Below are positions 14,816 through 22,270 of a DNA stretch of 27,103 nucleotides, piece by piece. The notes beneath the pieces were generated by a model, which saw nothing but the letters and a program-made list of their open reading frames with translations, was not told the DNA's origin and did no database searches. The DNA is taken from the NCBI GenBank assembly GCA_964535025.1, contig CAZHRW010000204.1, positions 1 through 27,103 of the forward strand, in the 5' to 3' direction. Each line of letters opens with the position of its first letter. Position 1 is the first letter of the stretch. The DNA comes from JAAYZK01 sp964535025 (GTDB lineage Bacteria > Planctomycetota > Phycisphaerae > SM23-33 > FEN-1343). The position numbers and the translations under genes are program-made.

Positions 14816-15856
14816 TTAGCTGCCGACGGCCTCCCGCAGGATCTCGAACACCCCGTCGTAAAGGTCCGTCTCGATAATCCCATCGGTCGCCAGGCGGACG
14901 AGGACCATGTCCCAGTCGGGGACGATGAAGCAGATGTTGTTGTTGTTGCCCTGGATGGCGCTGGTCGAGGCGGGGGCGGCGGGCCATTGGCGGCGGCCGT
15001 CGGGGGCCACGCCGTTCACCCAGAGGTTCAGGCCGTACGAGCCGGGCAGACGCTTGTACCACGCCTGCGGGTCATGGGGCGGCGTGTCGGGCGTGGACTG
15101 CGGGCGGGTGGCGTCGTCGATGTAGGCCTCGCTGAGAAGCTGCCGCTCGCCCCAGCGGCCGCGTTGCACGAACAGCCAACCCATGCGGGCCATCTGGCGG
15201 GCGGTGATCCAGAGCCCCTTGGCGTAGCAGCCCGAGCCGCCGTTGATCCGCACGCCGTCGATGAACCCCCAGTCGCCCCAGGCCCACTGGTCGTCGGGGA
15301 TCCCGATCGGCCGTGCGATCCGACGGCGAAACAGCTCGGCGAGCGGCTCGCCGGCGATGCGGGTGAGGACGTAGGCGAGCATGTCGGTGGCCATGCCGTA
15401 GATGTACCGCTCGCCCGGAGCGAACAGCGGCTCGGCGGGCACGAAGGGCCAGGCGGGCTGGCCTTCGACCTCGAGCGGCCGGTGGGCGTAGCCGACGGTG
15501 AACGACGCGAAATGGCGGAACGTCGCCGTCGGGTAATGCTCGGTGAGGGCGGGCAGGTGGTTGGCGACCGGCTCGTCGAGGGCGACGGCCCCGTCGTCGA
15601 CCAGCAGGCCGAGGCACGCGGAGGTGAACGACTTGCTGCACGACCAGACGGGGTGGAGGTTATCGATATCCGGCCCGGCCCAGATCACCCGTCCGTGTCG
15701 GATGACCATTGTCTGGCTGACCCCCTCGTCGAGCGTGATCGCCTCGAGGCGGGCCATCGCCGCGTCGAGCCGCCGGGGGTCGACGCCCTGGGAGGCGGGG
15801 GACGCGGCCTCCCAGTCGGTGGCAGGGAAGACGGCTTGGATCGTCGAATCACTCAC
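14816..15856 (-). CDS. Serine beta-lactamase-like hydrolase (class C / esterase-type)
   Basis: This 346-residue protein has no signal peptide, so it is probably cytoplasmic. The catalytic SxxK motif is S72-C-S-K75 within HPVWSCSKSFTSACLGLLVDDG, and YIYGMATDMLAYVL (151-164) lies where the family has its Y-x-N element, here with Y-G-M in place of the Asn form. Such proteins include penicillin-binding-like esterases and D-aminopeptidases. A role in antibiotic resistance is not implied, because the secretion signal is missing. The start is GTG at 15856, with GAGGT eight bases upstream. The gene lies 35 bases downstream of prfB on the same strand, so the two may be co-transcribed. Confidence 0.88.
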   Translation of the reverse strand: MSDSTIQAVFPATDWEAASPASQGVDPRRLDAAMARLEAITLDEGVSQTMVIRHGRVIWAGPDIDNLHPVWSCSKSFTSACLGLLVDDGAVALDEPVANHLPALTEHYPTATFRHFASFTVGYAHRPLEVEGQPAWPFVPAEPLFAPGERYIYGMATDMLAYVLTRIAGEPLAELFRRRIARPIGIPDDQWAWGDWGFIDGVRINGGSGCYAKGLWITARQMARMGWLFVQRGRWGERQLLSEAYIDDATRPQSTPDTPPHDPQAWYKRLPGSYGLNLWVNGVAPDGRRQWPAAPASTSAIQGNNNNICFIVPDWDMVLVRLATDGIIETDLYDGVFEILREAVGS

Positions 15857-15891
15857 GTTAATCGACCTCGTAATGAGTTGTACCTCAAGCC

Positions 15892-17005
15892 TCAGGCCTT
15901 TACTGCTTTCCCCGCCCGTTTCCGCAGGTAGGCGTCGATGAACATCTGGATGTCGCCGTCGAGGACGCGGTCGGGGTTGAAGGTTTCGACGTTCGTGCGG
16001 TGGTCCTTCACCCGCCGGTCGTCCAGCACGTAGGAGCGGATCTGGTTGCCCCAGGCGATCTGGCCCTTCTCGCCGTACAGCTTGGCCAGGTCGCTGTCAC
16101 GTTTGCGTTGTTCGAGCTCGTAGAGCCTGGCGAGGAGCATCTTGCGCGCGACGGCGCGGTTCTGGTGCTGGGAGCGCTCGTTCTGGCACTGGACGACCAG
16201 GCCGGTCGGCTCGTGGGTCAGGCGGATGGCACTGGAGGTCTTGTTGACGTGCTGGCCGCCGGCGCCGCTGGCGCGGTAGGTGTCCTCGCGAACGTCCTTG
16301 TCCCAGTCGATCTCGACGTCGATGTCGTCCAATTCGGGCACGACGGTGACGGCGGCGAAGGAGGTCTGGCGCTTGTTGTCGGCGTTGAACGGGCTGGGGC
16401 GGACCAGCCGGTGGACTCCTCGCTCGCAGGAGAGGTAGCCGTAGGCGTAGGGCCCGGTCACGTGCAGCGAGATGCTCTTGATCCCGGCCTCCTCGCCGTC
16501 GGTGCGCTCGAGCTCCTCGGCGTCGAACCCGTTGCGCTCGAAGTAGCGCAGGAACATCCGGGCGAGCATCTCGGCCCAGTCCTGGGCGTCGGTGCCGCCG
16601 GCGCCGGCCTGGATGGAGAAGTAGCAGTCGGCGCGGTCGTGCGGGCCGTTGAGCAGCGTAGCCAGTTCGAGGCGATCGACCGCCTCGGCCAGCGCATCGG
16701 CGTCCCGGTCGACCTCGGCCATCGTCTCGGCGTCCTCCTCGGCCGCCGCGAGCTCGTGGAGCGTCTGGAGGTCTTCCAATCGCTGCAGCACGTCGGTGAG
16801 GGGACCGACAATGGCCTTCTCGGCCTTCAGTTGGGCGACGATCTTGCGGGAGGTTTCCGGGTCGTCCCAGAAGCTGGGCTGGGCCATCCGCCGTTCCAGG
16901 TCGGCGACGGCCGCTTCGCGTGCCGACAGGTCAAAGAGAGTCCCGGATGAGTACAATCCGGGCCGCCAGGGAATCGATCACGGTGGGCAGATCTTCACGT
17001 ACCAT
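15892..17005 (-). CDS. prfB: Peptide chain release factor 2, expressed by programmed +1 frameshift
   Basis: RF2 releases the finished protein at UGA and UAA codons. The gene begins at ATG 17005 with AGGA about nine bases upstream and encodes 24 residues (MVREDLPTVIDSL up to IRDSL). The next codon is an in-frame TGA (16931-16933), preceded by CTT and followed by C. This is the classical CUU UGA C slip site at nearly the same codon as in E. coli. After the +1 shift the frame continues with DLSAREAAVADLERR, FWDDPE, the anticodon-like SPF motif (RPSPFNADNKRQTSF) and the catalytic GGQ motif (GAGGQHVNKTSSAIRLTH). The product has about 370 residues, normal for RF2. A TTG at 16956 would give a 354-residue product without the frameshift but lacks the conserved N-terminus. 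High RF2 favours termination at the TGA, giving autoregulation. Confidence 0.95.
16930..16936 (-). promoter_or_regulatory. prfB: Programmed +1 frameshift site CTTTGAC in prfB
   Basis: The minus strand reads CTT TGA C. A short GGGA four bases before CTT may act as the internal Shine-Dalgarno that stimulates the slip, weaker than the AGGGGG of E. coli. Both reading frames on either side match RF2, which makes a sequencing error unlikely. Confidence 0.9.
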
Positions 17006-17047
17006 AGCGCGGTATCCTAGCGACCTCGGGGGCGCAAGACAAGGCTT

Positions 17048-17068
17048 GACACGTGACACGTCAGACGT
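17048..17068. repeat. Heptamer tandem repeat in the prfB / secreted-protein divergent region
   Basis: GACACGT, GACACGT and CAGACGT follow each other without a gap, placing ACGT every 7 bases, with a fourth ACGT at 17077. TTGACA at 17046-17051 overlaps the first copy but has no matching -10. It may be an operator array or a dispersed repeat; function is unknown. Confidence 0.5.
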
Positions 17069-17129
17069 GAGGCGCAACGTGCGACAGCGGCGCCTCCGGC
17101 CTCGTGTTTCAGGCTGCGATGTTAACGGC

Positions 17130-17157
17130 TTGACAAATCCGAGAGTTATGGTATACA
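17130..17157 (+). promoter_or_regulatory. Sigma-70-type promoter of the 17217-20851 unit
   Basis: Perfect TTGACA (17130-17135) and TATACA (17152-17157) are separated by 16 bases. The predicted start near 17164 leaves a leader of about 50 bases with AGGAG (17205-17209) seven bases before the ATG at 17217. Confidence 0.75.
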
Positions 17158-17216
17158 TAGCCTGGAGCCTCTTTGTTGCCTACCCGAAATGTGTTCCCGC
17201 CGACAGGAGTGGCGTT

Positions 17217-19988
17217 ATGAAGCAGCGGATTGCGTTGATGCTTACAGTTGCGATGGTTGGGGTGTTGGCCGCGCCGGCGGCGGGTGTGGTCGAGACGTGG
17301 GAATCCGCTCCGCTGCAGACCATCTTCGACGGCGATGCCGACTGCATGTGGGTAGGCGACATCGAGGCCTTTGCCATCGAGCCGGGCAACTGGCCGGACG
17401 GCATCTATACCTTCGGCTACAGCGACACCAAGGCCATCCGCTCGTCGGGCATCATCGACGCCGACGGGCTGTATACGATCCTCACCGACGTGACCGACCC
17501 GGTCGACCCGGCCCAACTGATCGAGTGGTCGGTGTTCGTCTCGGGCAACAGCCTGGCCATCCAGAGCGGCTACTGGTTCCAGGCGGTCCTGCTGGCCAAT
17601 ACGACCGACACCGCGGCTGTCGCCTCCCCCGACGCAACCTTCGCCGGCTACAAGCTGTCGGTCACGAACGGCGACTACCTGACCCTGTGGAAGTGCGCCG
17701 CCGGCGATGGCGAATGGACGGCCCTGGGGCAGGTGGATCTGGGCGCCGCCGCCGTCAGCCACGGCTGGAACCTGCACGTCGCGCGGATGCCCGACGGGGA
17801 ATGGACCGTCAGCCACGCCCGCGGCGCCAAGGGCACGACCCCCGAAGCGAACTTCACCGTCGCCGAGACCTCGGTGGATCTGTCGGCCGGGCCGTGGTAT
17901 GCCGGGATGTCCTGGCGGACCAAGGCCAGCAGCCACGCGAACAAGTTCGGCTTCGACGACTTCGCCGTCACGGCCTGCGAGCCGCCGAACGTCCCGCCCG
18001 TCGCCGACGCCGGCGGCGACCGGACCCTCACGGACCTCGACACCGACGGCGTCGAACTGGTCACGCTCGACGCCGCCGCCTCGACCGACAGCGACGGGAC
18101 GATCGTCTCCTACACCTGGACTGAAGCGGACGCGACGTTGGCGACGACGGCCGTCGCCGATGTGACGCTGGAGGTCGGCGTTCACCCGATCACGTTGACG
18201 GTGACCGACGACGACGAGGCGACCGACACCGATACGATCACCGTCACCGTCATGCCCGGCGGCCCGTGGCCGCCCATCGCCGACGCCGGGGACGACCAGT
18301 CCGTCCGCAACGCCGACGGCAGCGGCGCCGAAACGATTACGCTGGATGGGTCGGGGTCGTCCGACCTCGGCGGCGAGATCGTCAGCTACACCTGGAGCGA
18401 AGACGGCACCACGATCGCCACCGGCGAGATCACGCCGGCGACCTTCGCCGTGGGAACTCACACGGTGACGCTGGAGGTGACCGACGACGAAGGGCTTTCC
18501 GACACCGATACCGTCGAGATCACCATCCGCGGCGTCGGGCCGACCACCGACCACCTCTCCCAGTACGGGATCACCTGGACCTTCGACGAGCCGGTCGAAT
18601 ACGGGCGGTTCATTAACGGCGACTGGTGGGTCGTCGGGCCGGTGACCATCGTCTCGGTCGACCCCGCCCCGGCCGGCGACCGGCACGGGTCGATGCTCAA
18701 CCCCTCGATCGGCCAGGGCCAGGCCTATGACGACCGCAGCAACAACTACGACCCCGCCGCCGGCGTGACCTTCCCCGTCACGCTCACCGGCGACAACTCC
18801 CTGGTCTCCACCCGCTGCTGGACCGACGGGGAGGAGACCCACGACGACCTGACCGGCCACCCCATCGACGACAGCTATATCCGCGATGCGGCGGTCCTGA
18901 CGATCCTCAGCGACGTCCCGCCGGCCGACGCCTTCCGACCGCCGTACGCCGGGACCGACAAGCGGATCTTCCGCGTGTCCAATCTGCGCTACGACCTGCT
19001 GCCCCGCCTGGCCCCGCCCAACGGCGATCCCGACTATGACTACGAGGATGTCTCCATCTTCGCACGCGATCCGGCCAAGACCGTCGCCGAGCAGTACGGA
19101 CGGCTCTTCCAACGCCCCTGGCTGCTGCACCTGAGCGACGCCAACGGCCGCACGCACCACCCCACCGAGAACATGCCCGGCTACCACGCCAGCGTGTACC
19201 ATGCCGTGCAGGTCGGGGCGGCCCTGCTGCTGATGGACCTGCCCGACATCAACAACCTGCTGGTGGGGTATGTCCAGGTCGGCATCGACTCGCACGGGGT
19301 GATCGTCACCGGCGCCGGCGGCGCCGCCTCCGACGCCGACAGCTCGATCCACAAGTGGCCCGTCCTGCTGGCCGGGCTGCTGCTGGACGACGAGGCGATG
19401 CAGACCAACCCGTATCGCTATCGCACCGAGTGGATGAGCTACTATATCGCCGACGGGTTGAGCCCCTACGAGAGCGCCATCGTCCCGCGCGGCTACACCT
19501 ACAACGGCTACACCGTCGGCTGGCGGCAGGACCCCGGCAACCACGAACACGAGCACCTCGATCCGGCCACGGAGTGGTACCTCGTGCCCGACGGCGGCGG
19601 GAGCAAGCGGGAGACCTACCGCGGGATCAACTCCCGCACCTGGCCCGGCATCGCCCTGGCCGCCCGACTGATGGGGGGCATGGAGCTGTGGGACCATCCG
19701 TCGTTTTTCGACTACGTCGACCGGTGGATGACGGAGGAACCGACCGAGTACGGCACGCCGGCGGTCGGGTCGTGCTACTGCGACTTCGTCAAGGACGTCT
19801 GGGATACCTACCGCTGGCTGGACGGCGACGCCGACGATGACGGCGACGTGGATCTCGACGACTTCGCTATCCTCAAGACCCATTTCGGCTCGCCCGGCAC
19901 GCGGGCCGAGGGCGACTTCGACGGCAACGGCATCGTTGACCTGGACGACTTCGCCATCCTCAAGACCAACTTCGGTGCCGAACGGTAA
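17217..19988 (+). CDS. Secreted multidomain protein: VETWESAP-type domain, two PKD domains, large domain of unknown function, dockerin
   Basis: This 923-residue protein is exported. Residues 1-23 are a signal peptide. Residues 24-252 form a beta-rich domain (VVETWESAPLQTIFDGDAD to KFGFDDFAVT) that resembles a concanavalin-like fold and recurs in the next gene. Residues about 258-345 and 350-440 are PKD domains. Residues about 441-865 are a large domain starting LSQYGITWTFDEPVEYGRF, with many Trp, Tyr and His, including PGNHEHEHLDPATEW. I do not recognise it; it may be a lyase or hydrolase, but no catalytic residues can be named. Residues 870-920 are a two-loop dockerin. AGGAG at 17205 and the promoter at 17130 set the start. 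A longer frame from 16920 overlaps prfB and lacks a signal peptide, so it was rejected. The next gene follows after 41 bases. Confidence 0.92.
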   Translation: MKQRIALMLTVAMVGVLAAPAAGVVETWESAPLQTIFDGDADCMWVGDIEAFAIEPGNWPDGIYTFGYSDTKAIRSSGIIDADGLYTILTDVTDPVDPAQLIEWSVFVSGNSLAIQSGYWFQAVLLANTTDTAAVASPDATFAGYKLSVTNGDYLTLWKCAAGDGEWTALGQVDLGAAAVSHGWNLHVARMPDGEWTVSHARGAKGTTPEANFTVAETSVDLSAGPWYAGMSWRTKASSHANKFGFDDFAVTACEPPNVPPVADAGGDRTLTDLDTDGVELVTLDAAASTDSDGTIVSYTWTEADATLATTAVADVTLEVGVHPITLTVTDDDEATDTDTITVTVMPGGPWPPIADAGDDQSVRNADGSGAETITLDGSGSSDLGGEIVSYTWSEDGTTIATGEITPATFAVGTHTVTLEVTDDEGLSDTDTVEITIRGVGPTTDHLSQYGITWTFDEPVEYGRFINGDWWVVGPVTIVSVDPAPAGDRHGSMLNPSIGQGQAYDDRSNNYDPAAGVTFPVTLTGDNSLVSTRCWTDGEETHDDLTGHPIDDSYIRDAAVLTILSDVPPADAFRPPYAGTDKRIFRVSNLRYDLLPRLAPPNGDPDYDYEDVSIFARDPAKTVAEQYGRLFQRPWLLHLSDANGRTHHPTENMPGYHASVYHAVQVGAALLLMDLPDINNLLVGYVQVGIDSHGVIVTGAGGAASDADSSIHKWPVLLAGLLLDDEAMQTNPYRYRTEWMSYYIADGLSPYESAIVPRGYTYNGYTVGWRQDPGNHEHEHLDPATEWYLVPDGGGSKRETYRGINSRTWPGIALAARLMGGMELWDHPSFFDYVDRWMTEEPTEYGTPAVGSCYCDFVKDVWDTYRWLDGDADDDGDVDLDDFAILKTHFGSPGTRAEGDFDGNGIVDLDDFAILKTNFGAER

Positions 19989-20029
19989 ATGCATGAATCG
20001 GATTGTCTTCATTTAGGAGGAGGAACATC

Positions 20030-20851
20030 ATGATGAGCAGACGGATGAAACTCGCGGCGGTTCTGGTCGTTTGCGGCGGCCTGGCCGCCGGGACGCCGGC
20101 GGCGGTGGTCGAGACGTGGGAGTCGGCGCCGCTGCAGACGGTCTTCGACGGCAACGCCGACCGCACCTGGGTCGGCGACGTCGGCGCCTTCGCCATCGAG
20201 CCGGCCGACTGGCCCGACGGGGCCAACATCTTCGACGGCGACAAGGCCGTCCGGGCTCGCAACATCGACGCCGACGGCCTGTACACCATCGTCACCGACG
20301 TCACCGGCGAGGTGGGCCCGGGCCAGGCCACCGAGTGGTCGGCCTACGCCTCGGGCAACTCCATTGCCATCCAGAGCGGCTACTGGTTCCAGATGGTCCT
20401 GCTGTCCAACACGTCCGACGTCGCGGCGATCGCGTCGCCCGATGCGGCGTTCGCCGGCTACAAGCTGTCGGTCACGACGGGCGACTACCTGGGCTTGTAC
20501 AAGTGCGCCGCCGGCGAGGCCGCCTGGACGATGGTGGACCAGGTAAGCTTGGGCGCGGCGGCCGTCAGCCACGGCTGGAACTTCCACGTCAGCCGCTCGG
20601 CCGACGGGACGTGGACCGTCAGCCACGCCACCGGGCTGATCGGGACGACGCCCGTGTTCGACTTCGCCGCCACCGACACCTCGGTCGATCTGGCGGGGTC
20701 CACGTGGTACAGCGGCATGGGCTGGCGGACCAAGGACAGCGACACGCACGACAGCAAGTTCGGCTTCGACAACTTCCAGGTTGTCCCCGAGCCCTTGACG
20801 GCGAGTCTTCTGGCGCTGGGCGCTCTGGGCCTTCGCCGTCGCCGCCGGTAG
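20030..20851 (+). CDS. PEP-CTERM protein sharing the VETWESAP-type domain
   Basis: This is a 273-residue exported protein. Residues 1-26 are the signal peptide, and the rest up to 250 is one domain that aligns along its whole length with residues 24-252 of the preceding protein (VVETWESAPLQTVFDG, IQSGYWFQMVLLSNT, FAGYKLSVTTGDYL, AAAVSHGWNFHVSRS). The C-terminus is a clear PEP-CTERM tag: VPEP, then hydrophobic LTASLLALGALGL, then an RRRRR tail (252-273). Such tags are recognised by an exosortase-like enzyme and link the protein to the outer surface or matrix. AGGAGGAGG (20015-20023) lies six bases before the ATG at 20030, and a second ATG follows at 20033. No promoter precedes it, so it is co-transcribed with the dockerin protein. 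Likely role (inference): surface-anchored binding partner of that protein. Confidence 0.92.
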   Translation: MMSRRMKLAAVLVVCGGLAAGTPAAVVETWESAPLQTVFDGNADRTWVGDVGAFAIEPADWPDGANIFDGDKAVRARNIDADGLYTIVTDVTGEVGPGQATEWSAYASGNSIAIQSGYWFQMVLLSNTSDVAAIASPDAAFAGYKLSVTTGDYLGLYKCAAGEAAWTMVDQVSLGAAAVSHGWNFHVSRSADGTWTVSHATGLIGTTPVFDFAATDTSVDLAGSTWYSGMGWRTKDSDTHDSKFGFDNFQVVPEPLTASLLALGALGLRRRRR

Positions 20852-20876
20852 GCGCCCCGGCCTGACGCACACAAGC

Positions 20877-20913
20877 AACGCCGCGGTCTTCGAAGCCAAG
20901 GCCGCGGCGTTTT
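20877..20913 (+). terminator. Intrinsic terminator after the PEP-CTERM gene
   Basis: Arms AACGCCGCGG (20877-20886) and CCGCGGCGTT (20902-20911) form a 10-base perfect stem around a 15-base loop, followed by more T (TTTT in all at 20910-20913). It ends the unit started at 17130. Confidence 0.85.
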
Positions 20914-20942
20914 CAATGCGCTACGGCACCCCATTGGCCCAA

Positions 20943-20971
20943 TTGACAGATCCGCTTGTGTCGCTTATAGT
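20943..20971 (+). promoter_or_regulatory. Strong sigma-70-type promoter of the IdeS-like protease gene
   Basis: Perfect TTGACA (20943-20948), a 17-base spacer and TATAGT (20966-20971) give the best promoter in the window. Transcription should start near 20978, leaving an unusually long leader of about 160 bases. Confidence 0.85.
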
Positions 20972-21060
20972 AATGGATGCTTCACCCCGCTTGTGTGGGC
21001 GACGGGGTTGACCCTCACGACAGGCGCGGCGCTCGCTCCGCCGGTCCTGTTCAGGCCGCC

Positions 21061-21127
21061 CGGCCAAGTCCCGACGGTCCATGACGCGCGCCTGCGGTGC
21101 GCGTCGAGGCTTGGCCGATTATCGGCC
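21061..21127 (+). promoter_or_regulatory. Structured 5' leader with competing hairpins before the protease gene
   Basis: CGGCCAAG (21061-21068) pairs perfectly with CTTGGCCG (21110-21117), enclosing a second hairpin of GACGCGC (21083-21089) and GCGCGTC (21099-21105). The 3' arm overlaps GGCCGA (21113-21118), which can instead pair with TCGGCC (21122-21127) just one base before the Shine-Dalgarno run at 21129. The two pairings exclude each other. This is the layout expected of a cis-acting RNA switch, but GC-rich DNA can form such pairs by chance. Confidence 0.45.
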
Positions 21128-21140
21128 TGGAGGGAGATCT

Positions 21141-22010
21141 GTGGAGCGAATGATCCGTATCGCTTTGACGGCGGGGCTGTTGTGCGCGATGACGGCCGCG
21201 GCGGCGCCCGTCGGCTACGACGGGCCGGTCGGCACGGTCGGCGATGCGACGCCGACGGGCGAGCGCTTCCTGCTGACCGAGGCGTACGGCGGCGCGATCG
21301 CCGACGCCGAGAAGGACCCCTACGACGGCGATGACGACCTGATGTGCTGGGCCGCGACCGCCGCCAATGTCCTCCATTGGACCGGCTGGGGACGCGTCGA
21401 CGACGGCAGCGGCGGCAGCCTCGGCGACGCCGACGCCATCTTCGACTATTACGTGGACCACTGGACCAACGCGGGCGGGATGATGGACGCCGCGTGGGAC
21501 TGGTGGTTCGACGGCACCAACCCCAACCAGGGCCGCGCCGGCTGGTCCCAGGTGGATGTGCCCGGCGGGGGCTTTCACCCGGCGGCCGAGTTCCACCAGC
21601 AGCACCTCCGCTTCCTGGAAGACGCCAACCTCCTGTGGGCAATCGACTTGCTGCTTCGCCAGGGCTGCGGCGTCGGCGCGGCGATCTACCGGCCCAAGAC
21701 GGGCGGTGGGCTGTACGGCCACGCGCTGACGGTTTGGGGCGTGAACACCCTGGACGATGACTATGTCGGCCTGTGGGTCACCGATTCCGACGACGCCAAG
21801 AGCCTGCCCGACCCGCCCGACCAGCTCCGCTACTACGCCGTGAGCCGCGAAAACGGCCGCTGGTACCTGCAGGATTACGCCGCCACCGACACGTGGTACC
21901 TCGGCCTGGTCGACGGCCTGGCCGTCGTGCCGGAACCCTCGACGGCGACGCTGCTTGCGGGATCGCTCGTCGTCGCGGCGGCCCGTCGGCGGCGGGAAAG
22001 CCGAGCGTAA
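21141..22010 (+). CDS. IdeS/Mac-like (C66-type) cysteine protease with PEP-CTERM tag
   Basis: This 289-residue exported protein has a signal peptide ending near AAA-APV. The core matches streptococcal IdeS, the IgG-cleaving cysteine protease: DLMCWAATAANVLHW (66-80, nucleophile C69) parallels LLCGAATAGNMLHW; GHALTVWGV (H194) and WVTDSDD (D215, D217) match the histidine and the two aspartates, with the same H-to-D spacing as H262, D284 and D286 of IdeS. The C-terminus VPEP-STATLLAGSLVVAAARRRR (263-285) is a PEP-CTERM surface tag, absent from IdeS. IgG is not a plausible target for an environmental planctomycete, so the substrate is unknown. The start is GTG at 21141, seven bases after GGAGG (21129-21133). 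ATG at 21150 is a second option (286 residues); an ATG at 21081 lies within the leader hairpins and is unlikely. The gene has its own promoter and terminator. Confidence 0.88.
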   Translation: MERMIRIALTAGLLCAMTAAAAPVGYDGPVGTVGDATPTGERFLLTEAYGGAIADAEKDPYDGDDDLMCWAATAANVLHWTGWGRVDDGSGGSLGDADAIFDYYVDHWTNAGGMMDAAWDWWFDGTNPNQGRAGWSQVDVPGGGFHPAAEFHQQHLRFLEDANLLWAIDLLLRQGCGVGAAIYRPKTGGGLYGHALTVWGVNTLDDDYVGLWVTDSDDAKSLPDPPDQLRYYAVSRENGRWYLQDYAATDTWYLGLVDGLAVVPEPSTATLLAGSLVVAAARRRRESRA

Positions 22011-22068
22011 TTATCGAGAATCCGCGGCCGCGATCGAACGCTTGTCCTGTCTGGCCGTATTATTCCAT

Positions 22069-22080
22069 GAAGCTAGCTTC
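22069..22080. repeat. 12-base perfect palindrome in the 3' region of the protease unit
   Basis: GAAGCTAGCTTC is a perfect palindrome between the protease stop codon and the terminator. The bases around it are more AT-rich than the genes. It may be a protein-binding site; nothing else supports a function. Confidence 0.35.
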
Positions 22081-22139
22081 AAGCTGTACTCCTCCCCGGC
22101 ACGGGCTGTCCCCCGAGGCTCGTGTCTACGTACAGCTTC

Positions 22140-22183
22140 GAACGGCGACCGGGGCCACCCCACTCCGGCGCCGTTCTTTTTTT
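22140..22183 (+). terminator. Intrinsic terminator with seven-T tract after the protease gene
   Basis: Arms GAACGGCG (22140-22147) and CGCCGTTC (22169-22176) are followed by TTTTTTT (22177-22183). An inner GGGG/CCCC pairing can extend the stem. This is the most typical rho-independent terminator in the window. Confidence 0.9.
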
Positions 22184-22213
22184 GCGCCCGCATCTTCGAG
22201 CGACGACGGCGTC

Positions 22214-22241
22214 TTGTACGTAGGACCGGCAGCGGTACAAT
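22214..22241 (+). promoter_or_regulatory. lepA promoter
   Basis: TTGTAC (22214-22219) and TACAAT (22236-22241) are 16 bases apart, just downstream of the preceding terminator. Transcription should start near 22248, about 23 bases before the lepA ATG. Confidence 0.7.
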
Positions 22242-22270
22242 GAGCCGTTTGGCCAGGCGGTGAGACCACC

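Noticed and set aside
14816..15856. Antibiotic-resistance beta-lactamase
   Set aside because: The SxxK motif is present, but there is no signal peptide and the second motif departs from the classical form; an esterase or peptidase role fits better.
15892..16956. prfB starting at TTG 16956 without a frameshift
   Set aside because: The first residues would replace the conserved RF2 N-terminus, which is present in the other frame from 17005 up to the TGA slip site.
2..19988. Repeated GACGGCGACGTCGACCTCGAC stretches as a CRISPR or tandem-repeat locus
   Set aside because: They are in-frame codons of dockerin calcium loops, with no spacers of even length and no cas genes.
17109..20012. A minus-strand open frame of about 970 codons opposite the dockerin protein
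   Set aside because: The plus strand has a signal peptide, PKD and dockerin motifs, a promoter and a ribosome binding site; the antisense frame shows only low-complexity residues.
21141..22010. Function as an immunoglobulin-degrading virulence factor
   Set aside because: The catalytic residues match IdeS, but the host-free context and PEP-CTERM tag give no support for IgG as the substrate.
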